Notes: a model not told the origin generated them from the sequence alone. Positions 1 to 7,912 are shown, counted from the first letter of the stretch. The stretch is DNA of 12,943 bases from JBOGFI01 sp050743365 (GCA_050743365.1 JBOGFI010000010.1:1-12943), one strand, 5' to 3'. A program made the numbers and translations.

Positions 1-387
1 CGCGGGACCCGTCGGGGTGTCGCGGCGGCGGCGACGCTCGAGCTCGTCGTCGGCGAAGCGCGACACGACGATCGTGACGTGGCTCGTGCGCTTGCGGATT
101 CGCGTGCCGCGGCCCCGCGCCCGGGGGCGCCAGCGCTTGAGCGTCGTGCCCTCGTCGGCGTAGGCGCGTGCCACGAACAGCTCGTCGACAGGGAGGCTCT
201 GGTTGTGCTCGGCGTTTGCGACGGCCGAGTCGAGGAGCTTGAGCACCTCGCCGGCGGCGGCGCGCTCGCAGAACTCGAGGGTCTGGCGCGCCTCCTCGAC
301 GTCGAGGCCGCGGATCAGCCCCAGGACCTGACGGACCTTCGGGGGCGACGTGCGCAGGTACCGGAGCGTGGCGCGGGTCTCGGGCAT
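1..387 (-). CDS. rplV: 50S ribosomal protein L22 (partial, C-terminus cut by window edge)
   Basis: L22 is a large-subunit protein that binds 23S rRNA and lines the peptide exit tunnel with its extended loop. The 129 visible codons read without a stop to the window edge. They begin MPETRATLRYLRTSPPKVRQ, then show LGLIRGLDVEEA, the central AVANAEHN segment, and the arginine-rich hairpin WRPRARGRGTRIRKRTSHVTIVV typical of the tunnel loop. The family is usually about 110 to 130 residues, so little beyond a tail should be missing. The ATG at 385-387 lies 3 nt past the rpsS stop and follows a strong GAGGAGG Shine-Dalgarno inside the end of rpsS, indicating translational coupling. The Arg-rich end (ELERRRRRDTPTGPA) is a variable tail. 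The next S10-operon gene, rpsC, would lie outside the window. Confidence 0.95.
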   Translation of the reverse strand, partial: MPETRATLRYLRTSPPKVRQVLGLIRGLDVEEARQTLEFCERAAAGEVLKLLDSAVANAEHNQSLPVDELFVARAYADEGTTLKRWRPRARGRGTRIRKRTSHVTIVVSRFADDELERRRRRDTPTGPA

Positions 388-390
388 GCG

Positions 391-669
391 CTACCTCCTC
401 ACGCTCCTCTCCTGACCGGCGTGGTACTTGAAGGTCCGCGTGGGGGCGAACTCGCCGAGCTTGTGCCCGACCATCGCCTCGGTCACGTAGATCGGGACAT
501 GCCGGCGCCCGTCGTGCACCGCGATGGTGTGGCCGACCATCTCGGGGGTCACGGTGGAGCGCCGCGACCACGTCTTGATGACCTTCCTGTCTCCCGACGC
601 GTTCATGCGGTCGACCTTCACCCGCAGGTGCTCGTCGACGAACGGGCCCTTCCTCAGACTGCGCGGCAT
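391..669 (-). CDS. rpsS: 30S ribosomal protein S19
   Basis: S19 sits in the head of the small subunit, complexed with S13 near the A-site tRNA. The 92-residue product has the full family length and hallmarks: MPRSLRKGPFVDEHL at the start, KTWSRRSTVTPEMVGHTIAVHDGR in the middle, and MVGHKLGEFAPTRTFKYH near the end. The start ATG at 667-669 is preceded by GGGAAGG at suitable spacing. The gene lies 17 nt after rplB and 3 nt before rplV, the canonical rplB-rpsS-rplV order of the S10 operon. It is expected to be co-transcribed and coupled. Nothing unusual is seen. Confidence 0.97.
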   Translation of the reverse strand: MPRSLRKGPFVDEHLRVKVDRMNASGDRKVIKTWSRRSTVTPEMVGHTIAVHDGRRHVPIYVTEAMVGHKLGEFAPTRTFKYHAGQERSVRR

Positions 670-686
670 CGCACTACCTTCCCGTC

Positions 687-1526
687 CTACCTTCGACGAC
701 CGCGGCCACGGCGACGGCGGATGATCTGCTTGTCGGACGGCTTGCCCTTGCGCCGGGTGCGGCCCTCGGGCTTGCCCCAGGGCGAGACCGGGTGGCGGCC
801 ACCCGAGCTCTTGCCCTCACCGCCGCCGAGCGGGTGGTCGACCGGGTTCATGGCCACGCCCCGGGTGTGCGGCCGCCGGCCCCGCCAGCGGTTGCGGCCC
901 GCCTTCCCGAGCGCCACGAGGGCGGCCTCCACGTTGCCGACCTGGCCCACGGTGGCGCGGCAGTCGATCGGCACCCGTCGCATCTCCGTCGACGGGAGGC
1001 GGAGGGTGGCGAACGAGCCCTCCTTGGCCACCAGCTGCACGGCAGCCCCCGCGCCCCGGGCGAGCTTGCCGCCGGCGCCCGGCTTCAGCTCCACGTTGTG
1101 CACCGTCGTGCCGACGGGGATGTAACGCAGCGGGAGCGCGTTGCCGGGACGGATCTCCGACCCCTGGCCGCTCTGGAGCACGTCGCCGACCGCCAGCTGT
1201 GCGGGCGCCAGGATGTAGCGCTTCTCGCCGTCGCGGTAGTGCAGCAGCGCGATACGGGCGTTGCGGTTGGGGTCGTACTCGATCGCCGCCACCTTGGCGG
1301 GCACGCCGTCCTTGTCGCGGCGGAAGTCGACCGTGCGGTACTTCTGCTTGTGGCCGCCGCCGCGATGGCGCGACGTCGTGCGCCCGTACACGTTTCGGCC
1401 GCTCGAGCGCTTCTTCGGTTTCGTGAGCGACTTCTCGGGCCGGTCGCGGGTGATCTCGGCGAAGTCGGCGACGGTCTGGAACCGGCGTCCCGGGCTGGTG
1501 GGCTTGCGCTTGCGGACCGCCATCAT
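687..1526 (-). CDS. rplB: 50S ribosomal protein L2
   Basis: L2 is a primary 23S rRNA-binding protein near the peptidyl transferase centre and is needed for subunit joining. The product is 279 residues (278 if the second Met is used), matching the family. Visible signatures are the N-terminal RKRKPTSPGRRFQTV, GRNVYGRTTSRHRGGGHKQKYR, YDPNRNARIALLHY, and the C-terminal MNPVDHPLGGGEGKSSGGRHPVSPWGKP block with the conserved His region. The C-terminus is very basic (RRRRGRGRRR). The start is taken at ATG 1524-1526, which overlaps the rplW stop as TGATG; the next codon is also ATG (1521-1523) and equally plausible. The reading frame is open further upstream inside rplW, but that part is shadow sequence. 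Confidence 0.97.
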   Translation of the reverse strand: MMAVRKRKPTSPGRRFQTVADFAEITRDRPEKSLTKPKKRSSGRNVYGRTTSRHRGGGHKQKYRTVDFRRDKDGVPAKVAAIEYDPNRNARIALLHYRDGEKRYILAPAQLAVGDVLQSGQGSEIRPGNALPLRYIPVGTTVHNVELKPGAGGKLARGAGAAVQLVAKEGSFATLRLPSTEMRRVPIDCRATVGQVGNVEAALVALGKAGRNRWRGRRPHTRGVAMNPVDHPLGGGEGKSSGGRHPVSPWGKPEGRTRRKGKPSDKQIIRRRRGRGRRR

Positions 1527-1822
1527 CAACCCCCGAAGATCTCGATCCGGTCGCCCTCGGCAAGCGACACGACGGCGCGCTTCTGGCTCGCACGCTGGCC
1601 CCAGTCGCCCGTGCGGCGATTGCGCTTGCGCTTCCCCTGACGGTTCAGGGTGTTCACCCGCGTCACCTTCACCCCGAAGATCGTCTCGATCGCCCGCTTG
1701 ATCTCGATCTTGTTGGCGTCGGACGCGACGACGAACGTGTAGACGTTGTCGTCGTAGGACGCGTACGACTTCTCCGACACGACCGGGCGGATGACGATGT
1801 CGCGAGGGTTCCGAGCGCTCAT
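1526..1822 (-). CDS. rplW: 50S ribosomal protein L23
   Basis: L23 lies at the exit of the peptide tunnel and is the docking site for trigger factor and the signal recognition particle. The 98-residue product shows the family pattern: RDIVIRPVVSEKSYA at the N-terminus, YTFVVASDANKIEIKRAIETIFGVKV in the middle, VNTLNRQGKRKRNRR in the basic loop, and a final AVVSLAEGDRIEIFGG. The start ATG at 1820-1822 overlaps the rplD stop as ATGA, the usual termination-reinitiation arrangement. Its own stop overlaps the rplB start by one base. The frame is open upstream, but those residues resemble no L23 and fall inside rplD. Confidence 0.97.
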   Translation of the reverse strand: MSARNPRDIVIRPVVSEKSYASYDDNVYTFVVASDANKIEIKRAIETIFGVKVTRVNTLNRQGKRKRNRRTGDWGQRASQKRAVVSLAEGDRIEIFGG

Positions 1823-2520
1823 GCCGCCTCGCCCCCACCGCCGGTCTGGTTCCCGGACGCGTCCGGTGCGGCCGTGCGTCCGAAGCGCCTGGTGGCCGCG
1901 TCGAGCGTGGCCCTGCTGAACACGATCCAGTCGTTCACCAGCACGTCGTAGGCATTGAGCTCCTCGGGGAGCACGATCTGCACGCGCCGCCCGAGGTTGC
2001 GGAACGACTTCCAGGTGGCCTCCTCGGTCCGCCCGAGCACGAGGAGCACGCGGTCCTCGCGCTCTCCCTTGGTCCGTAGCCCCAGTGCGTCGAGGACCTC
2101 CTTCGCCCGCTTCGTGCGGGGCTCGTCGATGCCCCACTCGGCGACGACCATCACCTTGCCCTCGGCGGCGCGGTCCGAAAGCGCCGAGCAAAGGGCGAGC
2201 CGCACCATCTTCTTCGGGGTCCGTTGCCGGTAATCGCGGGGCCGGGGGCCGTGGGCGACGCCGCCACCGCGCCAGTGCGGCGAGCGGGTCGAGCCCTGCC
2301 GCGCCCGGCCGGTGCCCTTCTGCCGCCAGGGCTTGGCACCGCCGCCCCTCACCTCGGCCCGCGTCTTCGTGCTGTGGGTGCCGGAGCGGGCGGCGGCGAG
2401 CTGGGCCGTGACGACCTGGTGCATGACGGCCACATTGGGCTCGATGCCGAACAGCTCGTCCGGGAGATCGACGCTGCCGGCCTTGCCGCCGGTCACCGAG
2501 CTGACATCGAGCTTGCTCAT
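1819..2520 (-). CDS. rplD: 50S ribosomal protein L4
   Basis: L4 binds domain I of 23S rRNA, and its loop contributes to the exit-tunnel constriction. In enterobacteria it also represses the S10 operon, but no equivalent site can be shown here. The 233-residue product carries the loop motif RGGGAKPWRQKGTGRARQGSTRSPHWRGGG and RDYRQRTPKKMVRLALCSALSDR. After these come the Rossmann-like C-terminal strands VLLVLGRTEEATWKSFRNL and INDWIVF-like VNDWIVFSRATLDAATRRFG. It is somewhat longer than the E. coli protein because of a Gly/Ala/Asp-rich tail of about 20 residues. The start ATG at 2518-2520 overlaps the rplC stop as ATGA. Confidence 0.96.
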   Translation of the reverse strand: MSKLDVSSVTGGKAGSVDLPDELFGIEPNVAVMHQVVTAQLAAARSGTHSTKTRAEVRGGGAKPWRQKGTGRARQGSTRSPHWRGGGVAHGPRPRDYRQRTPKKMVRLALCSALSDRAAEGKVMVVAEWGIDEPRTKRAKEVLDALGLRTKGEREDRVLLVLGRTEEATWKSFRNLGRRVQIVLPEELNAYDVLVNDWIVFSRATLDAATRRFGRTAAPDASGNQTGGGGEAA

Positions 2521-3179
2521 GCCGGCGCTCCGGCGTTGTCGACCGCGCTCTTCACCGCGCTGCGCACGAGCACCAGACTCCCGGACCGACCCGGCACCGA
2601 GCCTTTCACGAGGAGCAGGGCGCGCTCGGCGTCGGCCTCCACCACCTCGAGGTTGAGGGTCGTCACGCGCTCGTTGCCGTACTGGCCGGGGAGCCGCATG
2701 CCCTTGAACACTCGGGACGGCGTGGCGCAGGCGCCGATGGCGCCGGGAGCACGGTGCTTCTTGTGCGTGCCGTGGCTGGCGCCTTGGCCGGAGAAGTTGT
2801 GGCGCTTCATCACGCCGGTGAAGCCCTTGCCCTTGCTGACGCCCGAGACGTCCACACGCTCGCCCGCCTCGAACAGGTCGGCAACGAGGACCTGCCCGAC
2901 CTCGAAGGCGGAGACGTCGTCGACCCGGAGCTCGGCGAGGTGTCTGGCCGCGGGGGCGCCGGCGGCCTTCAGGTGGCCGAGCTCGGGCTTGGTCAGGCGC
3001 CGCTCCTTGGCGTCGCCGAAGGAGAGCTGCACGGCCGAGTAGCCGTCGCGCTCCTGGGTCTTGAGCTGAACGACGCGACAAGGCCCGGCCTGGATCACCG
3101 TCACCGGAATCACCCGGTTGTCGGCGTCCCAGACCTGGGTCATTCCGAGCTTGCGGCCCAGGATCCCCTTGGCGGCCAT
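2517..3179 (-). CDS. rplC: 50S ribosomal protein L3
   Basis: L3 is an early-assembly 23S rRNA-binding protein that reaches toward the peptidyl transferase centre. The 220-residue product has AAKGILGRKLGMTQVWD at the N-terminus, VDVSGVSKGKGFTGVMKRHNFSGQGASHGTHKKHRAPGAIG in the central extension, and RVFKGMRLPGQYGNERVT, all family hallmarks. I place the start at ATG 3177-3179. It sits 8 nt after GGAG, exactly where fusA and rpsJ start relative to their copies of the shared upstream repeat. An in-frame ATG at 3183-3185 lies within that repeat and would add Met-Glu. In standard S10 operons rplC follows rpsJ closely. Here 714 nt and a plus-strand gene intervene, so a private promoter is likely. 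Confidence 0.96.
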   Translation of the reverse strand: MAAKGILGRKLGMTQVWDADNRVIPVTVIQAGPCRVVQLKTQERDGYSAVQLSFGDAKERRLTKPELGHLKAAGAPAARHLAELRVDDVSAFEVGQVLVADLFEAGERVDVSGVSKGKGFTGVMKRHNFSGQGASHGTHKKHRAPGAIGACATPSRVFKGMRLPGQYGNERVTTLNLEVVEADAERALLLVKGSVPGRSGSLVLVRSAVKSAVDNAGAPA

Positions 3180-3241
3180 CTCCATTGCTCCGCTCGCTGC
3201 GGGCGGCGGCTCATCGCCGCCGTCCTCGCTTCGCACGACTC
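3180..3241 (-). repeat. Shortened copy (copy C) of the hairpin-bearing leader repeat before rplC
   Basis: From the base next to the rplC start codon outward, this stretch matches the start-proximal 23 nt of the repeats before rpsJ (4221-4337) and fusA (7718-7834) almost base for base. It then jumps 48 nt to the second-hairpin part. The jump falls between two CGCTGCGG direct repeats present in the long copies, as expected from a slippage or recombination deletion. The remaining hairpin is 3202-3208/3215-3221 (7 bp, 6-nt loop). Similarity fades after about 3241. The GGAG used by rplC lies inside the repeat. One substitution (CTAT in the long copies, CCAT here, plus-strand sense) creates the extra in-frame ATG at 3185. 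Confidence 0.8.
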
Positions 3242-3290
3242 CAGCTGGTCTCTCACGCGAACGCTCCCCCGGCCCGAGCGGCCGGCGGAG

Positions 3291-3342
3291 CGTCTGGGTG
3301 TTGTGCTGCGCGGTCCTGCGGACGCCGCAGCCTGCGCAGACG
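3291..3342 (-). promoter_or_regulatory. Candidate structured leader hairpin of rplC mRNA
   Basis: This stretch of the long rplC leader can fold into one three-part stem. An outer 6-bp stem pairs 3291-3296 (CGTCTG) with 3337-3342 (CAGACG). A middle 5-bp stem pairs 3306-3310 (CTGCG) with 3326-3330 (CGCAG). An inner 4-bp stem pairs 3313-3316 (GTCC) with 3320-3323 (GGAC), closed by a triloop. All pairs are Watson-Crick. It is not followed by a T run on the minus strand, so it does not look like an intrinsic terminator. In GC-rich DNA such stems arise easily by chance, so a regulatory role is only a proposal. Confidence 0.3.
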
Positions 3343-3406
3343 TCGGTTGGGGGCCTACGAGGAGACGCCGGGAGAGGCCCCACTTCCCCCACGGCAAAGC
3401 CTGGAG

Positions 3407-3436
3407 AGACTACAAGACCGGGGCGGAGGGTGTCGA
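3407..3436 (-). promoter_or_regulatory. Candidate promoter for rplC
   Basis: On the minus strand TCGACA (3431-3436) is followed after 18 nt by TAGTCT (3407-3412). These resemble actinobacterial housekeeping -35 (TTGACA-like) and -10 (TANNNT) hexamers. Transcription would begin near 3400 and give a leader of roughly 220 nt before rplC. A promoter here is expected because the plus-strand gene at 3478-3816 separates rplC from rpsJ. The match is moderate, and other start sites are possible. Confidence 0.35.
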
Positions 3437-3437
3437 A

Positions 3438-3451
3438 GGGCGGGCCCGCCC
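3438..3451. repeat. Perfect 14-bp palindrome in the divergent intergenic region
   Basis: GGGCGGGCCCGCCC is a perfect inverted repeat without a spacer. It lies just upstream of the candidate rplC -35 hexamer and about 27 nt before the likely start of the divergent plus-strand gene. It could be an operator site, but GC-rich sequence makes chance palindromes common and no regulator can be named. Confidence 0.3.
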
Positions 3452-3477
3452 GGCGACCCCGAGATCCAAGTAGACAT

Positions 3478-3816
3478 GTGCTCGTGGGTGATCTCGCCGC
3501 GCTCGCCGGCACCTATTTCGCCGGGGTCACCGCCCACGACGCCGACGCGGTCCAGGCGTGCTTCGCCGACGGCGCCGAGCTCGTCACCGGCGGCACGACC
3601 CATCGGGGGGCCCAGGCGATCGGCGACTTCTACCGCCAGAGCCTGGTCGTCGAGGATCTGCGCCCGAGCCCGGGCCCGTACGTCGTCGACGGCGACCGCC
3701 TCGCAGTCGAGATCGACCTGTTCGTAGCCGGCCAGCACATCTACGTCGCCGACTTCTTCACCTTCGAAGCCGACAAGATCCGCAAGCTGGTGATCTACGG
3801 CCTTCCCAGCGCCTAA
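3478..3816 (+). CDS. SnoaL/NTF2-like small protein, inserted against the S10 operon
   Basis: The product (about 112 residues) has the layout of a single SnoaL-like/NTF2 cone fold. An N-terminal helix contains TYFAGVTAHDADAVQACFADGAEL, followed by THRGAQAIGDFYR, then alternating beta strands (YVVDGDRLAVEIDLFVAGQHIYVADFFTFEADKIRKLVIY). This fold serves polyketide cyclases, ketosteroid isomerases and many uncharacterised proteins, so substrate and reaction cannot be assigned. No signal peptide or membrane segment is seen. The start is uncertain: GTG 3478 is chosen because the domain begins just after it; GTG 3484 or GTG 3430 are alternatives, and none has a convincing Shine-Dalgarno. It is the only plus-strand gene in the window. 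It is divergent from rplC and convergent with rpsJ (77 nt between stops), and it splits the usual rpsJ-rplC pair. Confidence 0.75.
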   Translation: MLVGDLAALAGTYFAGVTAHDADAVQACFADGAELVTGGTTHRGAQAIGDFYRQSLVVEDLRPSPGPYVVDGDRLAVEIDLFVAGQHIYVADFFTFEADKIRKLVIYGLPSA

Positions 3817-3893
3817 GCGCTATGCGGGCGCCGGCGGGTCACGCCGACGGGCTTTGGAGGCGCGGCGTGCCGCAGGCGCCACCGCCGCGAGAT

Positions 3894-4220
3894 TCAGACC
3901 TGTTGGATCTTGATCTCGATGTCGACGCCGGCGGGGAGATCGAGGCGTTGGAGCGACTCGACCGTCTTGCTCGTGGGCTCGACGATGTCGAGCAGACGCT
4001 TGTGGATGCGCATCTCGAAGTGCTCGCGCGAGTCCTTGTCGACGTGAGGGGAACGGACCACACAGACGCGGTGCACCTCGGTCGGCAGTGGTACCGGGCC
4101 GCGCACCTTGGCCTGGGTGCGCACGACCGTCTCGACGATCTTCTTCGTCGACTGGTCGATGATCTCGTGATCGTAAGCCTTGAGTCGGATCCGGATCTTC
4201 TGGCCCTTGGCGTCCGCCAT
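3894..4220 (-). CDS. rpsJ: 30S ribosomal protein S10
   Basis: S10 is a small-subunit head protein that also pairs with NusB in transcription antitermination. The 108-residue product carries QKIRIRLKAYDHEIID, the variable loop with VRGPVPLPTEVHRVCVVRSPHVDKDSREHFEMR, and the closing LQRLDLPAGVDIEIKI, all diagnostic. It is a few residues longer than the usual 102-103 because of an N-terminal MADAKG and C-terminal QQV. ATG 4218-4220 is the start, with GGAG 8 nt upstream, supplied by the repeat at 4221-4337. It follows tuf by 155 nt. Downstream, the operon is interrupted by the opposite-strand SnoaL-like gene rather than continuing straight into rplC. Confidence 0.97.
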   Translation of the reverse strand: MADAKGQKIRIRLKAYDHEIIDQSTKKIVETVVRTQAKVRGPVPLPTEVHRVCVVRSPHVDKDSREHFEMRIHKRLLDIVEPTSKTVESLQRLDLPAGVDIEIKIQQV

Positions 4221-4337
4221 CTCTATTGCTCCGCTCGCTGCGGCCCGGGATACCCGGGCCGCGGTCGCTCGCTCCGCGTGCTCCGCTGCGGGCGGCGGCC
4301 TTCCGGCCGCCGTCCTCGCTGCGCGCGAGTCACGAGG
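4221..4337 (-). repeat. 117-nt hairpin-bearing leader repeat, copy A (before rpsJ)
   Basis: This element fills most of the tuf-rpsJ gap and ends at the base before the rpsJ ATG. It matches the element before fusA (7718-7834) over exactly 117 nt. It contains hairpin 1 (4240-4249/4253-4262, 10 bp, loop ATA) and hairpin 2 (4293-4300/4305-4312, 8 bp, loop TTCC, plus-strand sense). Compared with the fusA copy, hairpin 1 differs at two pairs, both compensated (C-G to G-C and G-C to A-T). The CGCTGCGG motif occurs twice (4236-4243 and 4284-4291). The start-proximal end provides the GGAG Shine-Dalgarno. It may be a dispersed palindromic repeat or an RNA leader; the sequence alone does not decide. Confidence 0.85.
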
Positions 4338-4375
4338 GCCCGTGCTCGCTCCGCAGGCAGCAGGCCTTCCATGCG

Positions 4376-5563
<1,188 letters not shown>

Positions 5564-5593
5564 GGGACTTCCTCGTGCTCCTCCGGGCGTGGG

Positions 5594-7717
5594 CTACTCG
5601 CCGCGAACTCGGGCGATGATCTCCTGACCGATCGACTCGGGTACCTTCTGGTACGAGTCGAATTGCATGGTGTACGTCGCGCGACCTTGGGTGCGCGAGC
5701 GAAGGTCGGTAGCGTAGCCGAACATCTCCGCCAGCGGCACCTGCGCCCGCACGACCTGCGCGCTGCCGCGCTGCTCCATGCCCTCGACCTTCCCCCGCCG
5801 CGACGACAGATCGCCGATCACGTCGCCCATGTAGTCCTCGGGGGTCACGACCTCGACCGCCATGATCGGCTCGAGCAGGGCCGGCCGAGCCTGGCGGGCC
5901 GCCTTCTTGAGCGCCATCGAGCCGGCGATCTTGAACGCCATCTCGCTCGAGTCGACGTCGTGGTACGAGCCGTAGGTGAGGACGGCACGGACATCGACGA
6001 GCGGGTACCCCGCGAGCACACCGCCCTCGAGCGCCTCCTGGATGCCGGCGTCGACGGCGGGGATGTACTCGCGAGGGATCACGCCGCCCGTGATCTTGTC
6101 GACGAACTCGTAACCACCACCGGGGCCGGTGGGCTCGAGGCTGATGACGACGTGGCCGTACTGGCCACGGCCGCCCGTCTGGCGGATGTAGCGCTCCTCG
6201 ACCTTCTCGACCGGCACGGTGATCGTCTCGCGGTAAGCGACCTGGGGCTTGCCCACGTTGGCGCTCACGGTGAACTCGCGCATCATCCGGTCGACCAGCA
6301 CCTCGAGGTGCAGCTCGCCCATGCCCGAGATGATCGTCTGGCCGGTGTCTTCGTCGGTGCGGACCTGGAAGGTGGGGTCCTCCTCGGACAGCGCACCGAG
6401 GGCCTTGCCCAGCTTGTCCTGGTCGACCTTGGTCTTGGGCTCGATCGCGACCGAGATGACCGGCTCGGGGAACTCCATCCGCTCGAGGAGGATCGGGTGC
6501 GCGGGGTCGCACAGGGTGTCGCCGGTCGCGGTGTTCTTGAGCCCGACGGCGGCCACGATGTCGCCCGCGAACACGGCTTCCTTGTCCTCACGGTGGTTGG
6601 CGTGCATCTGGAGGATGCGGCCCACCCGCTCCTTGCGGTCCTTGGTGACGTTCAGCACCGAGCTGCCGGCGGCGAGCTTCCCGGAGTACACGCGGAAGTA
6701 GGTCAGCTTGCCCACGTAGGGGTCGCTCATGATCTTGAACGCCAGTGCCGCGAACGGCTCGGAGTCGTCCGGGCCCCGGGCGAGCTTCTCCTCGCCCTTG
6801 GGGTCGGTCCCCTCGACTGCCGGGACGTCGAGCGGGCTGGGCAGGTAGTCGACGACCGCGTCCAGTAGCGGCTGGACGCCCTTGTTCTTGAACGCGCTGC
6901 CGCACAGGATCGGCACTATCCCGCCCGAGATGGCGGCGGTGCGCAGACCCCGCTTCAGGTCGGCGGCGGTGATCTCGTCGTCGGCCACGTACTTCTCGAG
7001 GACCTCGTCGTCGAAGTGCGAGACCACGTCGACGAGCTCGTGGCGCCAGTGGTCGGCGTCGGCCTGGAGCTCGGCGGGGATGTCGACGATTTCGTAGCGC
7101 TCGCCCATGCCGTCCTCCCAGACGAGCGCCCGCATCGAGAGCAGGTCGACGACGCCCCGGAACGCGGCTTCCGCCCCGATGGGCAGCTGGGTCAGGGCGA
7201 CGGCGGCGTCGAGGCGGTCCTTGATCATGTCGACGCAGCGGAAGAAGTCGGCGCCGACGCGGTCCATCTTGTTCACGAAGCACATGCGGGGGACGTTGTA
7301 CTTGTTGGCCTGGCGCCATACCGTCTCGGTCTGGGGCTCGACGCCGGCGACCGCGTCGAACACCGCCACCGCCCCGTCGAGGACACGGAGCGACCGCTCG
7401 ACCTCGACGGTGAAGTCGACGTGGCCGGGCGTGTCGATGATGTTGATCCAGGTGTCGTGCCACTTGCAGGTCGTGGCCGCGCTGGTGATGGTGATGCCGC
7501 GTTCCTGCTCCTGGGCCATCCAGTCCATGACTGCGGAGCCCTCGTGCACCTCGCCGAGCTTGTAGGTCTTGCCCGTGTAGTAGAGGATCCGCTCGGTCGT
7601 CGTCGTCTTGCCGGCGTCGATGTGGGCCATGATCCCGATGTTGCGCGTGCGCGCGAGGGGAACGTCCCGGATCACCGGGCCCGACTTTCCTCGGAGTTCC
7701 TTCGCTTCGGCTGCCAT
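5594..7717 (-). CDS. fusA: Translation elongation factor G (EF-G)
   Basis: EF-G is the GTPase that drives tRNA-mRNA translocation and, with RRF, ribosome recycling. The 707-residue product has the usual length. G-domain motifs are AHIDAGKTT at 31-39, ERGITITSAATT at 72-83 (switch I), DTPGH at 95-99 and NKMD at 149-152. Domain II includes the FKIMSDPYVGKLTYFRVYSG region, and domain III ISGMGELHLEVLVDRM. Domain IV includes the GGRGQYGHV strand and the tip loop GSYHDVDSSEMAFK, and the C-terminal domain V follows (EPIMAVEVVTPEDYMGDVIGDLSSRRG). ATG 7715-7717 lies 8 nt after GGAG in the adjacent repeat. A 287-nt gap separates it from rpsG, suggesting a secondary promoter there; tuf follows after 30 nt. 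Confidence 0.98.
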   Translation of the reverse strand: MAAEAKELRGKSGPVIRDVPLARTRNIGIMAHIDAGKTTTTERILYYTGKTYKLGEVHEGSAVMDWMAQEQERGITITSAATTCKWHDTWINIIDTPGHVDFTVEVERSLRVLDGAVAVFDAVAGVEPQTETVWRQANKYNVPRMCFVNKMDRVGADFFRCVDMIKDRLDAAVALTQLPIGAEAAFRGVVDLLSMRALVWEDGMGERYEIVDIPAELQADADHWRHELVDVVSHFDDEVLEKYVADDEITAADLKRGLRTAAISGGIVPILCGSAFKNKGVQPLLDAVVDYLPSPLDVPAVEGTDPKGEEKLARGPDDSEPFAALAFKIMSDPYVGKLTYFRVYSGKLAAGSSVLNVTKDRKERVGRILQMHANHREDKEAVFAGDIVAAVGLKNTATGDTLCDPAHPILLERMEFPEPVISVAIEPKTKVDQDKLGKALGALSEEDPTFQVRTDEDTGQTIISGMGELHLEVLVDRMMREFTVSANVGKPQVAYRETITVPVEKVEERYIRQTGGRGQYGHVVISLEPTGPGGGYEFVDKITGGVIPREYIPAVDAGIQEALEGGVLAGYPLVDVRAVLTYGSYHDVDSSEMAFKIAGSMALKKAARQARPALLEPIMAVEVVTPEDYMGDVIGDLSSRRGKVEGMEQRGSAQVVRAQVPLAEMFGYATDLRSRTQGRATYTMQFDSYQKVPESIGQEIIARVRGE

Positions 7718-7834
7718 CTCTATTGCTCCGTTCGCTGCGGCGCAGGGGACCTGCGCCGCGGTCGCTCACTCCGCGTGCTCCGCTGCGGGCGGCGGCCGTA
7801 CGGCCGCCGTCCTCGCTCCGCGTGAGTCACGAGG
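7718..7834 (-). repeat. 117-nt hairpin-bearing leader repeat, copy B (before fusA)
   Basis: This is the full-length partner of the repeat at 4221-4337, in the same orientation and ending directly at the fusA start codon. Hairpin 1 is 7737-7746/7750-7759 (10 bp, loop GGA) and hairpin 2 is 7790-7797/7802-7809 (8 bp, loop GTAC). Outside hairpin 1 and the loops only a handful of single-base differences separate the two copies. The length is identical even though the hairpin-1 sequence has changed, so both stems stay perfectly paired. The GGAG ribosome-binding site of fusA is part of the repeat. Confidence 0.85.
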
Positions 7835-7862
7835 CTCGCTGCGCGTGTCGCTCGGCGCGAGA

Positions 7863-7912
7863 CGGCCGGGCTCGTTTGCCCGGCCGGTGAAGGGGGCGGG
7901 CTCGGACCCGCC
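7863..7912 (-). other. Two adjacent GC hairpins in the rpsG-fusA gap
   Basis: One perfect 9-bp stem pairs 7863-7871 with 7878-7886 around a 6-nt loop (TCGTTT in plus sense). A second 6-bp stem pairs 7895-7900 with 7907-7912, also with a 6-nt loop. Together with the repeat at 7718-7834, they mean the fusA leader could form four hairpins in series. Neither stem is followed on the minus strand by a T run, so simple rho-independent termination is not supported. Attenuation or RNA processing between rpsG and fusA remains possible. Confidence 0.4.

Noticed and set aside
79..1125. 348-codon plus-strand open frame opposite rplV, rpsS and rplB
   Set aside because: It runs through three ribosomal genes in antisense, with low-complexity Arg/Pro/Ala composition and no family resemblance.
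3180..3512. N-terminal extension of rplC by up to about 110 residues
   Set aside because: The frame is open, but these residues are low-complexity, unlike any L3, and overlap the leader repeat. The conserved protein and the GGAG site fix the start at 3179.
3476..3727. ATG at 3476 as start of the plus-strand small gene
   Set aside because: It is in a different frame from the SnoaL-like coding frame and yields an Arg/Ser/Thr-rich shadow peptide.
3817..3893. Terminator between the convergent SnoaL-like gene and rpsJ
   Set aside because: Only short GC stems (for example a 5-bp stem 3859-3863/3876-3880) without T runs on either strand are seen.
4338..4375. Extension of the repeat from 4337 to the end of tuf
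   Set aside because: Similarity to the sequence beyond the fusA copy is limited to scattered GCTCGCT-like words, too weak to call.
7863..7886. Strong hairpin after rpsG as an intrinsic terminator
   Set aside because: The stem is good, but no T run follows on the transcribed strand, so it is recorded only as a hairpin.
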